Shown: one piece after another, positions 17,704 to 26,397 of the stretch
Layout of the letters: the number at the start of each line of letters is the position of its first letter
Numbering within the stretch: position 1 is the first letter of the stretch
NCBI RefSeq assembly: GCF_021129155.1
Contig: NZ_JAJOMC010000007.1
Location: 57,243 to 121,242 of the forward strand
DNA from: Arthrobacter sp. AK04
Lineage (GTDB): Bacteria > Actinomycetota > Actinomycetes > Actinomycetales > Micrococcaceae
Length of the DNA: 64,000 bases
Direction of reading: 5' to 3'
Position numbers and translations under genes: made by a program
The notes under the pieces: generated by a model
The model's input: only the letters and a program-made list of their open reading frames with translations
Told to the model about the DNA's origin: nothing
Database searches by the model: none

Positions 17704-18483
17704 GTGGGCCGTAAAGTAGCGGTTATGAGCCAGCAGCTGGAGGACACCGCCGAGCCCTCACGCCTTGGTGCCGGCAGGATGCCCGGCGTGGAGCGCCGCA
17801 GTGCGATGGATGCCGTCCGGATGCGGATCGGAATGGCGATTTCGCTGGGGCTTTTGAAGCCGGGTGAGCGGCTGCCGGACCAGGAGGACGTCGCCCTGGG
17901 TCTTTCGGTCAGCCCGATTACGGCCCGCCGCGCGTTGGCGAGCCTGGCGGAGCAGGGTGTGGTGGTGCGCCGGCGCGGGCGGGCCGGCGGAACCTTCGTG
18001 GCGGACTCGCCTCCTACGGATGTTTTAGCGGAGCTTTCAGCGTCACCGGCCGAGTCCCAAGCCGTGAACGGGCTGGTGGACCGGCGGCTGCTGTTCGAAT
18101 GCGCCGTGACGCACTACGCGGCGGTCAATGCCACGACTGAGCAGCTGGACGAGCTGGAGCGGCTTACCGGGGAGATGGCCGAGGCCACGAACTGGTCCGT
18201 CTACCACCAGGCCGACGAGCGGTTTCATCAGCTGGTCGGGACGGCATCAGGAATGGGCACCGCCGTCGAGGTTTATCACGAGACGCTCGCCGAGCTCTAC
18301 GACTACTTCATCCCCTACCCCATCGAAAAGCTGCACAAGTCCAACCATGACCACATGGCTCTCGTGGCAGCCCTGCGCGCCGGGGACATTCAGGAAGCGG
18401 TGGAGCTCTCCCGGAAGCACGTGGACATCCTGCATCGGACAATGTTTATGGGACTGACGCAAGTCAAGCCGGCCCAGCGCTAA
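17704..18483 (+). CDS. GntR-family regulator, FadR-like (FCD) subclass
   Basis: 259 aa. The winged helix lies at about residues 35-98 (LLKPGERLPDQEDVALGLSV, then ARRALASLAEQGVV and RAGGTFVADS). The C-terminal all-helical ligand-binding domain fits FCD (RRLLFECAVTHYAA; later ADERFHQLVG and HDHMALVAALRAGD, carrying metal-ligand type Asp/His residues). The GTG at 17704 is favoured by AGGGAAGGGGG about 5 nt upstream; an ATG at 17725 is a less supported alternative. It likely represses the divergent amidohydrolase-permease operon and responds to an organic acid or amide. Confidence 0.85.
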   Translation: MGRKVAVMSQQLEDTAEPSRLGAGRMPGVERRSAMDAVRMRIGMAISLGLLKPGERLPDQEDVALGLSVSPITARRALASLAEQGVVVRRRGRAGGTFVADSPPTDVLAELSASPAESQAVNGLVDRRLLFECAVTHYAAVNATTEQLDELERLTGEMAEATNWSVYHQADERFHQLVGTASGMGTAVEVYHETLAELYDYFIPYPIEKLHKSNHDHMALVAALRAGDIQEAVELSRKHVDILHRTMFMGLTQVKPAQR

Positions 18484-18535
18484 GGGAGACTGACTAACCT
18501 TCCGAGTTTTGCTGGACGCACTTGTCCCGCCGCAT

Positions 18536-18557
18536 GGCGGTGAGGCCGTTAACCGCC
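18536..18557. terminator. Weak hairpin between convergent genes
   Basis: GGCGGT and ACCGCC pair over a 10-nt loop just before the 3' end of the minus-strand nuclease gene and after the GntR gene. Short stem and no T run, so only a possible terminator. Confidence 0.3.
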
Positions 18558-18561
18558 TGCA

Positions 18562-20454
18562 CTAAGCCCTGACCCTTTCGTAGGCGGCATCTTGAATTTC
18601 TCTGGACGGACCGGGCCATACGGCAGTGATGGCTTCCCCAATGGACCTGGAGCGTTCTCTAATGTGGGCTTCTGTCCAGCCGTCAGCATGGTTATGGACC
18701 AATCTTCTGTTGAGCACCAGAAGGCTGAAGGCTTCGAGCAGTGTTCGTTTACCTTTGCCGGTTTCACCGCCCTCCGTGAGTCCCGTTGCTGCTTCGTCTG
18801 TCCAGGGGCGATTGGACAGAGAACCGTTGAGCGACTTGGTCACGAGCGTGAGATTGCCAATCGTGTTCACGAACCGATCACGACGAGCCGCGTCTTCAGG
18901 CGTGAGTTTTGGCCACGAATCCCAGTGGGTTCGCCAACCTTGGGGCATGACGTGCTCGATCTCCAATCCACGAGGAAGTCCCACTGCCTCATGCATATCG
19001 CTCTGGTCGCGAAGTTGTTGTTCCACAGCACCAAGGACTACCCGCAATCGCAATTGGCGGATGTTACCGTAAAGCTTCAGCTCGGGAAGTGCTGTCAGCA
19101 TTTCTTGATCGGAGGGCCAGTAGCGGGTCTCAGCAGTCTGCTCGGAGAGGAAGTTTCTTATCGCAGTCCCAGCTTCGTAAGACTCAATACCCTCAAGCGA
19201 CTTTAGAATGGCGACCATAAACCGATTTACGTCCTTGGCCGTCTTCCTGAGAAGGGTACGTCGGATAACCCAGCTCTCGATGGCGTCAAGGGCAATCCGG
19301 CGCTGATCGGGAGGAACGGAGTGGTTTTCGGAGAGGAGCCAGAGCAAGACAGGAGTGGTGGCTGCAAGCTCCATCGTCCCTATGACACGAGAGCGAAATC
19401 GTCCTTCGGGCGTCCCCACGTCGAGTTCGCTGAGCCTCCGATAAGTGTCGGCGTCATTCCGCAGTTCCTTTAACAAGGCCTCCGCGCCGTCGAGAGTAGC
19501 CAGTTCTCGCTCGGCATAATCCGCGAAAACTCGGAACACTAACTCCGCTTTTACTTCTTCTTGCAAACGCATCGTCAACCAATATTGTAAGAAAATGTCC
19601 ACACGAGACCGGATATGGCGGCCTTGGGAGAGTTCCTCCCTCCACCACTCGCCATCGAAGTCCGACCAGTGGACCCTGGACCACTTGTCCACGTCAGCGC
19701 CGACCTGCTCGCCCTTTCGGAATACCCAATTCTTGATTAGATCTGCCTTCAGCAACGGGGTGCCCCGGTCGTTCAGAGTCTCGAAGATTAACTGCGAGTC
19801 TTCATGTCCCGACAAGTCGATGGCGACGACAACGAGTCGATGTTCAAGCGTTGAGCAGAGTTCGCCGGCGCGGAGCACCTCGGTACCGGGCGGGACGACT
19901 TCATCTTCATCCGGTTCTCCTGATAGCCACCGCTCCACCTCACAGCGAAAAAATTTGTGCGCGTCAACGACACGGTGTTCCCCCACCGTCGGCTCCTCTG
20001 GATCCATGGCATGGGCGAATGCGGGACGATCCGCCTGGGACGGCCAGAGCTTGAATCGTTCAACGCGGCCTCTAAAGGTTGACGCCTTGTTCAGTATCAG
20101 TTCTTCAAGCTTCTCGGCTTCCTCATCGTGTCCGCGCTCGGAGACGACTTGATGCGCCGCATCAAGCAAAAGCTGAAGGGTCGTCATGCGCTGTTGGCCA
20201 TCTATGACGAGATGTCGCGTCACGTCACCAGACGACGCTTTTTTGGACTCATAAACCACCGCACCTAAGAAGTGATTTGGAATGGGAGCCTTGCCTCCCT
20301 CCGAAAGGTGGCTTTCAGCGACGCGGACCACATCGTTCCACAGCGGTGCCCACTGGTTCTCTTCGTCCCAAACGTAAGGGCGCTGAAATGCGGGAATCTC
20401 ATAGTGTCGACGTCCCTCGAAAAGATCACGCGGGCTCCTAGGGTGAGATTCCAT
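18562..20454 (-). CDS. DUF262/DUF1524 (GmrSD/SspE-like) defence nuclease
   Basis: About 630 aa. The N-terminal DUF262 domain shows IPAFQRPYVWDEENQW and the signature LVIDGQQRMTTLQ (DGQQR at about 85-89), an NTP-hydrolysing motif in this family. The C-terminal DUF1524 domain has GLEIEHVMPQGW and NTIGNLTLVTKSLN, an HNH-like nuclease core. Single-chain proteins of this layout include type IV enzymes that attack modified phage DNA and SspE, which works with single-strand phosphorothioation. Start at ATG 20454 with GAAAGG 8 nt upstream; the in-frame GTG at 20463 lies too close to that site. Its presence near a Dnd locus is suggestive, but a functional link is inference. Confidence 0.85.
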   Translation of the reverse strand: MESHPRSPRDLFEGRRHYEIPAFQRPYVWDEENQWAPLWNDVVRVAESHLSEGGKAPIPNHFLGAVVYESKKASSGDVTRHLVIDGQQRMTTLQLLLDAAHQVVSERGHDEEAEKLEELILNKASTFRGRVERFKLWPSQADRPAFAHAMDPEEPTVGEHRVVDAHKFFRCEVERWLSGEPDEDEVVPPGTEVLRAGELCSTLEHRLVVVAIDLSGHEDSQLIFETLNDRGTPLLKADLIKNWVFRKGEQVGADVDKWSRVHWSDFDGEWWREELSQGRHIRSRVDIFLQYWLTMRLQEEVKAELVFRVFADYAERELATLDGAEALLKELRNDADTYRRLSELDVGTPEGRFRSRVIGTMELAATTPVLLWLLSENHSVPPDQRRIALDAIESWVIRRTLLRKTAKDVNRFMVAILKSLEGIESYEAGTAIRNFLSEQTAETRYWPSDQEMLTALPELKLYGNIRQLRLRVVLGAVEQQLRDQSDMHEAVGLPRGLEIEHVMPQGWRTHWDSWPKLTPEDAARRDRFVNTIGNLTLVTKSLNGSLSNRPWTDEAATGLTEGGETGKGKRTLLEAFSLLVLNRRLVHNHADGWTEAHIRERSRSIGEAITAVWPGPSREIQDAAYERVRA

Positions 20455-20612
20455 ACCTTGCACCTTTCGAATTCAAGAAAATTTGCATTGTGCACCATCA
20501 GCGCTTTCTGAGCACCCGTCAGCAGCGGCTCAACCTGCATCACTTCCTTTGCCTTGTTCGAGAAGCTTCGAGTGCTTCAAAAACCATCAGCAGTGGAGGA
20601 AGACAGCAGCGC

Positions 20613-21029
20613 TTACACGCGACGAGAGTAAAACCGGTGCACCTCTTTAGTCAGGCTCACGAGAGCCTGTAGTTTCTCATCTTCTGTCGGCTTCCGCGGC
20701 ATCCTTCCAAGCTCGGCGGCTAGCTTGTAAAAGCCTGCGCCTTCATCATTTGAGTGCCTGTGCGTAACGAGCGCCGAGAGCATCACACCTTGAGTCGAAT
20801 TACTCTTAATGGAGATTTCACCCAGCATGCGTCCAATCGCTGCCCGCTCCGACTCCAGCCCATAGTCGAAGGGCTTCAGTCCTGTTTGCTCCGCGATTGC
20901 TCGGTTCAACGAGCTGTAATCCGTCATGCCAGCCTTTTCGGCTACAGAGACTAGAAATTTCTCCGCGGCATCCCGCATCTCTTCCCATTCATCGCTGGTA
21001 CGCCCATAAAGGCTGTCTCTACCGTTCAC
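20613..21029 (-). CDS. Hypothetical protein (138 aa)
   Basis: A soluble, mostly helical-looking protein with no membrane segment or catalytic motif I recognise. A distinctive stretch is MLSALVTHRHSNDEGAGFYK. I favour the GTG at 21029 because GGGGGT lies 4-5 nt upstream; a TTG at 21041 would add four residues. It lies 158 bp upstream of the DUF262/DUF1524 gene on the same strand and may be co-transcribed. The defence island position is the only clue to its role. Confidence 0.6.
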   Translation of the reverse strand: MNGRDSLYGRTSDEWEEMRDAAEKFLVSVAEKAGMTDYSSLNRAIAEQTGLKPFDYGLESERAAIGRMLGEISIKSNSTQGVMLSALVTHRHSNDEGAGFYKLAAELGRMPRKPTEDEKLQALVSLTKEVHRFYSRRV

Positions 21030-21041
21030 TTTGACCCCCAA

Positions 21042-21496
21042 GACTCATCACATTCGTGATCGTAGCCTGCAAGTCGCTACTCTGTTCATCCTGACGCACT
21101 GAAAGAGATCTTTCAGGTCAGAATCCTCCAGCCGCTCAAGTGGCCCGCCAGATTGCCCCTAAGCCGAGCACAGTGGCTCCCCGACGCAAGGACCCAAGGC
21201 ATAAACCAACTACGACAAGTTGTGCGTGGCCCCAGCCTCCGCTTGTGGGCGCAAACCTTAAGAAGGTTTTTCCGAAGTCCATACCAGCGCTAGGCCTTAA
21301 CTGGCTGCTTCAACAATTACGTCAGGGGTGTCGACAAGAAGCTGATCAGCGGCCAGAATTCAGCAGCATGAGGTTGGCCTCGTCCGGGACCCTGATATCC
21401 CGTGCCCCTCAGCAGCGTGGTGGCTTTCGAAGCTGCCGTCCGGGCGCCGTCGGCGGGTTGCAGGATGCTGATCCAAGCTCCCAGTAAGCTCCACAT
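21042..21496. other. 455-bp intergenic region
   Basis: This separates the divergent 138-aa gene and the GTPase gene and should hold both promoters. A 115-codon open frame at 21140-21487 has basic, low-complexity composition and no ribosome site, so I do not call it a gene. No repeat or RNA structure stood out. Confidence 0.4.
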
Positions 21497-22645
21497 ATGG
21501 AACTGAACAGAGCGCTAGAGCAGCACATTGCAGTGTTCGGCGAGAGCGGCAGCGGCAAAACCGTCATGCTCTCCTCGTTCTACGGGGCCACCCAGGAGCC
21601 CCAGTACCTGCAGAAAAGTCTGTTTCATGTCCTACCGGGCGATATTGGTCAAGGCAACAGACTTCATAGGAATTACTTGGGCATGAGAAATTCAGCCCGG
21701 CTGCCACCGCCCGACCGTTTCGCTGCTACGTCCTACTCATTCTCGCTCAAGTTCAAGGATGGATCCGATAGCAATGCGCTAAATGCCAGACCGTTCGACG
21801 CCTTGCGCTTGGTCTGGCATGACTACCCAGGAGAGTGGTTCGAGGAGGACGTCAGCGGGCCCGAGGAGGCCCAGCGGCGGATCGACACGTTCAAAGCTTT
21901 GTTGGGTTCAGATGTAGCCATGCTGCTGGTGGACGGCCAGCGGTTACTCGACAATGCCGGAGAGGAGGAGCGTTACTTCAAGTCCTTGTTCGGCAACTTC
22001 CGAAATGGGCTGCTGACGCTGAAAGATGACCTACTCGAAGATGGAAAACCACTCGTCGACTTTCCCCGCATCTGGATAATCGCGCTGTCGAAGTCGGATC
22101 TATTGCCGGACCTTGACGTATTCAAGTTTCGGGATCTTCTTATCGAGAGGGCTTCCGATGATATAGACGAACTTCGCAAGGTGATAGCTGGGTTTGTAGA
22201 GGCCAGCAACGCGCTGTCCGTCGGTGAGGACTTTGTGCTTTTCTCTTCAGCGAAGTTCGACGCCGACAAGATTGAAGTGGCCGAGCGCGTTGGTCTGGAC
22301 CTTGTCCTCCCTTTGGCCGCAGTGCTCCCGTTCGAGCGTCATGCCCGGTGGGCCGATGCGATGCACCTCCCGGGGAAACTGGTTGAGAATCTACTTCGCG
22401 GTGCAGGCTCTCTTGCTGCCGGCCTCCTAGGCAGGGTCCGCATGTCCGGGCCAATAGGGCTGCTGCTTAACCTCGTCGGCCCAGACGTAGTGCAAGAAGC
22501 GGCCAATATGGCTGAAGAGAGACTCAAAGACATCAATGCGCAGGCAATGGCTAAACGCGACTTTATAACAGCCACATTGACCGGCTTTAAGATGGACTTA
22601 GTCAAAGGCGAAGAGGCAGGGACGCTCCTCAGGAGCCGTAGATGA
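21497..22645 (+). CDS. TRAFAC-type GTPase-domain protein, putative conflict system
   Basis: 382 aa. A P-loop GESGSGKT (15-22), a G3-like DYPG (109-112), a G4-like SKSD (198-201) in place of NKxD, and a G5-like SAK (251-253) indicate a complete but divergent GTPase domain in the first 260 residues. The last 120 residues contain a hydrophobic stretch (LRGAGSLAAGLLGRV and IGLLLNLVGPDVV) that could insert into or lie on membrane. I recall similar unnamed GTPases paired with small genes in NTP-dependent conflict systems, but cannot assign a named family. The ATG is followed 14 codons later by the P-loop; the ribosome site is poor. The stop overlaps the next gene as ATGA. Confidence 0.7.
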   Translation: MELNRALEQHIAVFGESGSGKTVMLSSFYGATQEPQYLQKSLFHVLPGDIGQGNRLHRNYLGMRNSARLPPPDRFAATSYSFSLKFKDGSDSNALNARPFDALRLVWHDYPGEWFEEDVSGPEEAQRRIDTFKALLGSDVAMLLVDGQRLLDNAGEEERYFKSLFGNFRNGLLTLKDDLLEDGKPLVDFPRIWIIALSKSDLLPDLDVFKFRDLLIERASDDIDELRKVIAGFVEASNALSVGEDFVLFSSAKFDADKIEVAERVGLDLVLPLAAVLPFERHARWADAMHLPGKLVENLLRGAGSLAAGLLGRVRMSGPIGLLLNLVGPDVVQEAANMAEERLKDINAQAMAKRDFITATLTGFKMDLVKGEEAGTLLRSRR

Positions 22646-22983
22646 AGCTCATCTGGGCCACCCGTGGGCGGACGTGGGGTTTCCGCTTCCTTCGGGATGG
22701 GGGATTCCCTGACCCTCTTGTCGAGTACGACAAAGCCTTCTCGCACGCCGAAGGCGAACTGGAAGTCTGTCGTCGTGTCGGTGAAGTAGTGGCGTTGCGT
22801 TTTCTTGACCCACGCGGCAGGCAAGACAGGGCAGGCCGAATCATTCAGCATGACTTTGTCGTCTACCCTCCCGTCGCCGTTACTGTCGGTTCGGTCGGGG
22901 ACGGTATGCGCCAAGTCTGGCCGTTTGTTGCCGAACAATACGAAGAAGTGTGGAATCTGCCCAAGCTGCCTCCGAGCAGATAG
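22642..22983 (+). CDS. Small partner of the GTPase, function unknown
   Basis: 113 aa, beginning MKLIWATRGRTWGFRFL. No transmembrane segment or known catalytic motif is visible; it is rich in Arg, Asp and aromatic residues with a beta-like pattern. Its ATG overlaps the GTPase stop and AGGAG lies 6 nt upstream, so the two are tightly coupled and probably act together. The stop is followed within 20 nt by a strong hairpin. It could be a regulator, effector or target-recognition partner; nothing in the sequence decides. Confidence 0.7.
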   Translation: MKLIWATRGRTWGFRFLRDGGFPDPLVEYDKAFSHAEGELEVCRRVGEVVALRFLDPRGRQDRAGRIIQHDFVVYPPVAVTVGSVGDGMRQVWPFVAEQYEEVWNLPKLPPSR

Positions 22984-23002
22984 TCGAATGCGTGAATCAC
23001 AA

Positions 23003-23030
23003 GTTCGCTGGCAGGCACCCGCCAGCGAAC
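23003..23030 (+). terminator. Hairpin terminator after the GTPase module
   Basis: GTTCGCTGGC and GCCAGCGAAC form a perfect 10-bp stem with an 8-nt loop, followed by an AT-rich AATTAAT. Confidence 0.75.
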
Positions 23031-23055
23031 AATTAATCGGCGCCGGCTATGGTGA

Positions 23056-23085
23056 GGGCGCGCCCGGCCAAAGCCGGACGCGCCC
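23056..23085. terminator. Second hairpin terminator between convergent genes
   Basis: GGGCGCG-C-CCGGC, loop CAAA, GCCGG-A-CGCGCCC: a 12-bp stem with one mismatch. It lies 41 nt past the 3' end of the minus-strand permease gene and so probably ends that transcript. Confidence 0.7.
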
Positions 23086-23126
23086 TTAGTGTGCCCTGAA
23101 CCCCCGTCGTGGATCCGAGCGCCGAG

Positions 23127-24539
23127 TTAGTCGATGAGCACCGACTGCTTCGCACGCTCCGAGCATTCGACACCCGGCCGAGCGTCCCGCTTACGGTGGT
23201 TCAGCCAGTTCGCCACGGCCAGGAGTGCCACAAGTGTGAAGGTGCTCAGGAGCTGGGGACGGGAGTCCTCGCCGATGAAGCCCACCGCGAAGATCGCCGC
23301 GAGGATGAGCAGGCCAAAGCACGTGAGCCACGGGAAGCCGGGCATCCGCAGCGGAAGCACCGTCCCCTCCCTGTCGGCGCGGAGGCGCAGCGCGAGCTGG
23401 GCCAGGAGCGCGGACGTCCACACCAGCAGGCACGTCGAACCCACGATGTTCAGCAGAACGCCTAGGACCATCTCGGGGAACGCCAGCTCCAGCACCACCG
23501 TAACAACACCGAAGGCAACGCTGGCCAGGACTGCGACAACCGGGACCCGCGCCTTGGACACCGATGCGAGCAGGCGTGGCGCTTCGCCCCGCTCCGCGAG
23601 GGAGTACGCCATCCGGGAGGCACCGTAGAGGTTGGCGTTGAGCGCGGACAGCAGTGCCAGGACGGCCACCAGTGTGATGGCGGTGGCCGCGCCGGGCATG
23701 CCGGCGGCCTCCAGCACCGCGGCGAACGGGCTCTTCAGCCCCTCAGAACCGACCGGAACCACAGCCGCGATGATGAAGATCGAGCCGATGTAGAACACCA
23801 GGATGCGCCACAGCACGGTGCGGACTGCCTTCTTTACGCTCCTGGCCGGCTCGGCGGTCTCAGCTGCGGCCACGGACACAATTTCGGTGCCGCCGAACGC
23901 GAACGCCACCACAAACAGGGCCGTGGCTATCCCGGCGAAGCCGCTCGGCGCGAAGCCCTCGCCCATGAAGTTTGACAGGCCCGGCGACTGGACGCCCGGC
24001 AGCCAGCCGAAGAGCAGCGCAGCGCCCACAGCCAGGAACACGACAATTGCCGCCACCTTGAGCAGGGCGAACCAGAACTCAAACTCGCCGAAGTTCTTCA
24101 CGCTGGTGAGGTTCACTGCGGTGAGCACCACGATGAACACAAAAGCCATCAGCCACACCGGCAGGGCCGGGAAGATAGTGGCCAGCAGGCCAGCCGCACC
24201 GAGCGCTTCGGCGGCGATGACCACCACGAGCTGGATCCACCAGAGCCAGCCCACGGTGGCACCGGCCACCGGCCCGTAGGCCTTGGCGGTGTAGACGGAG
24301 AATGCGCCACTGTCCGGATTGGCCGCGGCCATCTCGCCGAGGGCCCACATCACCAGGATGATGAGGGTGCCGGCCACGAGGTAGGAGATCAGCACTGCCG
24401 GGCCGGCAGCCTGGATGCCGGCGCCGGAGCCGATGAAGAGGCCCGCGCCGATGGCGCTGCCCAGGCCCATCATCGTCAGCTGGCGGGGTTTGAGGGCCGC
24501 GCCGAGCGCGCGGGCAGACGTCTTTGTCTGGTGTTCCAT
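23127..24539 (-). CDS. APC-superfamily amino acid permease (AAT-type)
   Basis: 470 aa with about 12 hydrophobic helices. The N-terminus has LTMMGLGSAIGAGLFIGSG, the first-helix signature of the amino acid transporter (AAT) family, and GAFSVYTAKAYGPVAG. It should import an amino acid by proton symport at the cytoplasmic membrane. ATG at 24539 with AGAGGA 6 nt upstream. It lies 44 nt after the HisC-like aminotransferase on the same strand, so the pair likely takes up and transaminates one amino acid. An Lrp-type regulator is divergent to the pair. The specific amino acid is unknown; aromatic amino acids or histidine are guesses from the aminotransferase. Confidence 0.85.
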   Translation of the reverse strand: MEHQTKTSARALGAALKPRQLTMMGLGSAIGAGLFIGSGAGIQAAGPAVLISYLVAGTLIILVMWALGEMAAANPDSGAFSVYTAKAYGPVAGATVGWLWWIQLVVVIAAEALGAAGLLATIFPALPVWLMAFVFIVVLTAVNLTSVKNFGEFEFWFALLKVAAIVVFLAVGAALLFGWLPGVQSPGLSNFMGEGFAPSGFAGIATALFVVAFAFGGTEIVSVAAAETAEPARSVKKAVRTVLWRILVFYIGSIFIIAAVVPVGSEGLKSPFAAVLEAAGMPGAATAITLVAVLALLSALNANLYGASRMAYSLAERGEAPRLLASVSKARVPVVAVLASVAFGVVTVVLELAFPEMVLGVLLNIVGSTCLLVWTSALLAQLALRLRADREGTVLPLRMPGFPWLTCFGLLILAAIFAVGFIGEDSRPQLLSTFTLVALLAVANWLNHRKRDARPGVECSERAKQSVLID

Positions 24540-24583
24540 GAGGATTCCTCTAGTTAGTAGGTGGAACTGTTGGGGATAAAATT

Positions 24584-25681
24584 TCAGGCCGCGTGGGCTG
24601 CCAGGAGCCGGAGCACTCGGTCGTTCGAGGCAGGGTCGGCCACGGTGATCCGCACACCGTCCCCCTGGTACGCCCGGACCATGATGCCCGCGCCATTGAA
24701 CGCGTCCACCAGCCGCGCCAGGAGGTCTTCATCAGCACGGATCCACAGGAAGTTGCCCTGGCTCGGCTGCAGCTTCCAGCCCTGCGCTTCCAGCTGAGCG
24801 GCCATCCGTGCACGCTCCTGCCTGACGGCTGCCACCCGAGTTTCCATCTCCTCCCCCGCGTCCAGCGAAGCGACGGCCGCCTTCTGGGCCAGCGCGCTCA
24901 CCGAGAAGGGCAGGGCGGTCCGGCGCAGCCCCTCGGCGATGGCCGGTGCCGCCACGGCATATCCCACGCGCAGGCCGGCGAGTCCGTAGGCCTTGGAGAA
25001 GGTGCGCAGGATGCAGACGTTCGGGTACTCGCGGTAGAGCGCCAGGGAATCGGGGCCGCTGCCCGCTTCGGCGTATTCCACGTAGGCCTCGTCAATCACC
25101 ACCAGGATGTCCGAGCGGACAGCGCCCAGGAAGGCCTCGATGCGGTCGTGGCTGATCGGCACACCGGTGGGATTGTTGGGGGTGCACAGCAGGATGACCT
25201 TGGTGCGCTCGGTGACGGCCGCGGCCATCGCCTCGAGGTCGTGGCCCTCAAGGTGGTCCAGCGGGACGCGGACCGGCCGGGCGCCCGCAAGCTCCACCAG
25301 AATGGGGTAGGCCTCGAAGGACCGCCACGCGAAAATCACTTCATCCCCGGCGTCGCATAGTCCGGTGATGATCTGCTGGAGGACGCCCACGCTGCCGGGT
25401 CCCACGGCAACCTCCCCGGCGGTGACGCCCAGGTGCCGGGCAATCCGTTCGCGGAGTTCGACGGCGGCCATGTCCGGGTAGCGGTTCATCCTGCCCGCCG
25501 CTTCGGCCACCGCGGTGATGGCTGCGGGCAGTGGCTCGTAGTGGCTTTCGTTGCTGGCGAGGGCTGCGATGTCCGCGCCGGCGCTGCGCCGGCCCGGGAC
25601 ATAGGACGGAAGGCCGGTGACGGCGCCACGAAGCGTGGGCAGCGCGGTGGCGGGAGCGGCCAGGAGTTGTTCAGCGGTCAT
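24584..25681 (-). CDS. HisC-like PLP aminotransferase
   Basis: 365 aa, fold-type I aminotransferase of the histidinol-phosphate/aromatic aminotransferase group. Visible landmarks: LASNESHYEP (41-50), PNNPTG (168-173), the cofactor Asp D197 in VVIDEAYVEY, the Schiff-base lysine K230 in RTFSKAYGLAGLRVGY, and a late substrate-carboxylate Arg candidate in GVRITVADP. It lies outside any histidine operon and beside an amino acid permease, so a catabolic or aromatic role (Pat-like) is more likely than histidine synthesis. The start at 25681 has no strong ribosome site. Confidence 0.83.
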   Translation of the reverse strand: MTAEQLLAAPATALPTLRGAVTGLPSYVPGRRSAGADIAALASNESHYEPLPAAITAVAEAAGRMNRYPDMAAVELRERIARHLGVTAGEVAVGPGSVGVLQQIITGLCDAGDEVIFAWRSFEAYPILVELAGARPVRVPLDHLEGHDLEAMAAAVTERTKVILLCTPNNPTGVPISHDRIEAFLGAVRSDILVVIDEAYVEYAEAGSGPDSLALYREYPNVCILRTFSKAYGLAGLRVGYAVAAPAIAEGLRRTALPFSVSALAQKAAVASLDAGEEMETRVAAVRQERARMAAQLEAQGWKLQPSQGNFLWIRADEDLLARLVDAFNGAGIMVRAYQGDGVRITVADPASNDRVLRLLAAHAA

Positions 25682-25734
25682 GAGGACTGACTATGGAAGT
25701 GACCCGGCCCACATTGCAAGATACGCTCTAGCCA

Positions 25735-25746
25735 TTGGGACTTCTG
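25735..25746 (+). promoter_or_regulatory. Shared Lrp-region motif, copy 1
   Basis: TTGGGACTTCTG in the 93-bp gap between the divergent aminotransferase and Lrp genes. A near-identical sequence occurs inverted at 26336-26347 before the ThDP enzyme. An Lrp binding core is inferred. Confidence 0.4.
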
Positions 25747-25774
25747 CTCAACTTCTAATACTTGTGGTGAAAAT

Positions 25775-26278
25775 ATGACCATCGCGAACACTCGCACCCT
25801 CGATTCACTCGACGGCCGCATCATCCTTGCCCTGGACAAGGACCCCGAAGCCAGCGCCTTGGCACTCTCGCGGACCCTCGGCGTCGCACGCAACACCGTC
25901 CACGCCCGGCTGGCACGGCTGGAGCGCAGCGGCGCCCTCCGCTCCTTCAGCCGCAGGCTGGACCCCGCCGCACTCGGCTACGAACTGATGGCCTTCCTCT
26001 CGCTGGAAATCAGCCAGACGCGGTTCGGCTCGGTGGAAAGCGGGCTCGCCGCCATCCCGGAGGTCATCGAGGTGCACGCCACCACCGGGGACGCGGACCT
26101 CATGGCCAAGGTAGTGGCCCGCGGCACCGCCGACCTCTACCGCATCACCAACCAGATCCTGGAGATCGACGGGATCCAGCGGACCAGCACCGCCATCTCC
26201 GTCATGGAACTCATGCCGCCCCGCTACGACGGGCTCATCAGCCGGCTGTCAGAGCAGGAATCCCGCACCTCGGATTAA
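25775..26278 (+). CDS. Lrp/AsnC-family transcriptional regulator
   Basis: 167 aa. An N-terminal helix-turn-helix (LDSLDGRIILALDKDP, then ALALSRTLGVARNTVHARLARLE) is followed by a RAM ligand-binding domain (residues about 70-150; VIEVHATTGDADLMAKVVARG is the typical central stretch). It senses amino acids and binds DNA as higher oligomers. It is divergent from the aminotransferase-permease pair and parallel to the ThDP-enzyme gene, so it is the likely regulator of both. The two matching intergenic motifs on either side of it support that. Confidence 0.87.
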   Translation: MTIANTRTLDSLDGRIILALDKDPEASALALSRTLGVARNTVHARLARLERSGALRSFSRRLDPAALGYELMAFLSLEISQTRFGSVESGLAAIPEVIEVHATTGDADLMAKVVARGTADLYRITNQILEIDGIQRTSTAISVMELMPPRYDGLISRLSEQESRTSD

Positions 26279-26335
26279 GCGCGGGTGACGGGCACCACAA
26301 CTGGGCAAATTGTCATCGCAGGCGCCTTCTGCTGC

Positions 26336-26347
26336 CAAAAGTCCCAA
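26336..26347 (-). promoter_or_regulatory. Shared Lrp-region motif, copy 2
   Basis: Read on the minus strand this is TTGGGACTTTTG, one base different from the copy at 25735-25746. It lies 51 bp before the ThDP-enzyme start. Confidence 0.4.
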
Positions 26348-26397
26348 CCACATCTAATGGTATTGCAAATCTGAGATGCAGGCCACACGCTTCCTGC

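Noticed and set aside
21140..21487. 115-codon frame upstream of the GTPase
   Set aside because: No ribosome site, basic low-complexity composition, no motif. Left as intergenic.
24584..25681. Calling the aminotransferase hisC
   Set aside because: No other histidine genes are near and it sits beside an amino acid permease and Lrp regulator, so a specific symbol would overstate the evidence.
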